Of a stretch of DNA of 64,000 nt, positions 63,436-64,000 are shown piece after piece; position 1 is the first letter of the stretch; each line of letters opens with the position of its first letter. A program made the translations under genes and the position numbers. Source of the DNA: Mesorhizobium sp. M4B.F.Ca.ET.203.01.1.1 (lineage in GTDB: Bacteria; Pseudomonadota; Alphaproteobacteria; Rhizobiales; Rhizobiaceae); contig NZ_SRUO01000020.1 in the NCBI RefSeq assembly GCF_004791025.1, positions 1 through 64,000 on the forward strand, read 5' to 3'. Below the pieces are notes generated by a model. That model was not told the origin of the DNA. It ran no database searches and saw nothing but the letters and a program-made list of their open reading frames with translations.

Positions 63436-63484
63436 GTGCATGTCGCGCAAAAGTGTCCAGCGTTTTGGGGATGACGACATGCAC
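63436..63484. repeat. Rhizobial GTGCATGTCG intergenic palindrome
   Basis: GTGCATGTCG (63436-63445) and CGACATGCAC (63475-63484) are perfect 10-bp inverted ends around an AAAAGTG...CGTTTTGGGG centre. This is the frequently repeated Mesorhizobium/Rhizobium intergenic palindrome, as I remember it. It could form a hairpin in the upstream RNA of the sugar kinase gene. Confidence 0.7.
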
Positions 63485-63629
63485 AAACCAACGAGGTGCT
63501 GCTGTAGCTTTTTGCGATGGGTAACGCCATGCTTGGCGGCTGCGGTTTTTTGCGTCAGAAGCGGTTTCCCACAGTCGCGGCGGGATGCGATGCGCCCGCT
63601 GGAACGTTGTCTTTGGAGAAGGAACCGGT

Positions 63630-64000
63630 TTGGCATCCCTATGGCGCTATCTTCTCGCGGGTCTTGGTCTGGCCGCCTTGCTGGCTGGCGTTCTTGCGAT
63701 CGTGTACCTGACCGCTCCGCAAACGACGCCGGGCCCCGACAGGTCGCGCTCGAAGACGACGGCAAACGGGCTGTTCGTCGCCAGTTTCCAGCCGGAGCGG
63801 GGCGGGGTTCGGCAAGGCGAATTGCAGTCCTGGCTGCTGACGCTGAAGACAGTCAAGGGCGATCCGGTGGAGGGAGCGGCGATTGCCGTTTCCGGCGGCA
63901 TGCCGCAGCACAATCACGGCCTGCCGACCAGCCCGCAGGCGACCGACTATCTGGGCGAAGGGCGCTATCGCATCGATGGGCTGAAATTCACGATGAGCGG
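63630..64000 (+). CDS. FixH-like membrane protein, N-terminal part
   Basis: A frame open to the right edge, read from a TTG at 63630 with GGAGAAGG 7 bp upstream; ATG-based starts lie in other frames. The first 30 residues form a membrane anchor, LASLWRYLLAGLGLAALLAG and onward. The exported part contains VSGGMPQHNHGLPTSPQ at about residues 89-105, which is the typical segment of FixH-family or CopC-like small periplasmic proteins. About 123 residues are seen before the edge. FixH proteins assist cbb3 oxidase assembly, but stand-alone homologues without fix genes are common. No fix gene is visible in the window. Confidence 0.72.
   Translation, partial: MASLWRYLLAGLGLAALLAGVLAIVYLTAPQTTPGPDRSRSKTTANGLFVASFQPERGGVRQGELQSWLLTLKTVKGDPVEGAAIAVSGGMPQHNHGLPTSPQATDYLGEGRYRIDGLKFTMS

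Overview
The window looks like chromosomal DNA of a GC-rich alphaproteobacterium of the order Hyphomicrobiales (Rhizobiales), most likely Mesorhizobium or a close Phyllobacteriaceae relative. Support comes from the acpXL/lpxXL very-long-chain fatty acid locus typical of rhizobial lipid A, rhizobial intergenic palindromes, ABC and betaine-type catabolic genes, and uniform codon use. No 16S rRNA or marker phylogeny is present, so the genus is an inference.

Layout. Bases 1-3.6 kb: a corrinoid-protein gene (cut by the window edge) diverges from an MttB-superfamily methyltransferase, an Fe-S protein and a dienelactone hydrolase. 3.7-7.1 kb: an ECF sigma factor paired with a membrane-anchored VWA protein. 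7.1-11.2 kb: homocysteine methyltransferase (bmt type), an XRE regulator, a fatty acid desaturase and a PhnD-like protein. 11.2-19.2 kb: a minus-strand series reading MttB-like methyltransferase, DUF559 protein, FAD/GcvT dimethylglycine dehydrogenase-like enzyme, GT39 glycosyltransferase and a DddP-type DMSP lyase. 19.4-30.2 kb: phospholipase D-like protein, two tandem MFS transporters, S9 peptidase, class III aminotransferase and a second FAD/GcvT enzyme. 30.5-33.1 kb: mmsB and an acyl-CoA dehydrogenase separated by a four-helix-bundle (S23) gene lying between inverted heptamer arrays. 33.2-38.3 kb: a cupin of the DMSP-lyase family translationally coupled to cobQ, then VOC, AraC, TauE/SafE and TerB genes. 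38.4-44.8 kb: a peptide-type ABC transporter with an M20 peptidase. 45-47.7 kb: L,D-transpeptidase and two tandem outer-membrane-like paralogues. 47.9-52.8 kb: lpxXL, dehydrogenase, two ketosynthases and acpXL. 53-58.5 kb: slipin, two tRNA-like genes, histidine phosphatase and a caspase-TPR protein. 58.6-64 kb: AEC carrier, gabD, aldose epimerase, sugar kinase and the start of a FixH-like gene.

How the genes may work together. The most striking theme is catabolism of methylated onium compounds (quaternary amines and possibly DMSP). It is represented by two non-pyrrolysine MttB-type methyltransferases, a corrinoid protein, a possible Fe-S reactivator, two dimethylglycine/sarcosine dehydrogenase-like enzymes, a bmt-type homocysteine methyltransferase, cobQ for corrinoid synthesis, and members of two unrelated DMSP-lyase families (DddP and the DddL/Q/W cupins). 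The DddP candidate keeps every metal and catalytic residue I can recall for the characterised enzyme and sits at the end of the MttB/dehydrogenase series. The link between these parts is inferred from gene order and family membership; substrates are untested.
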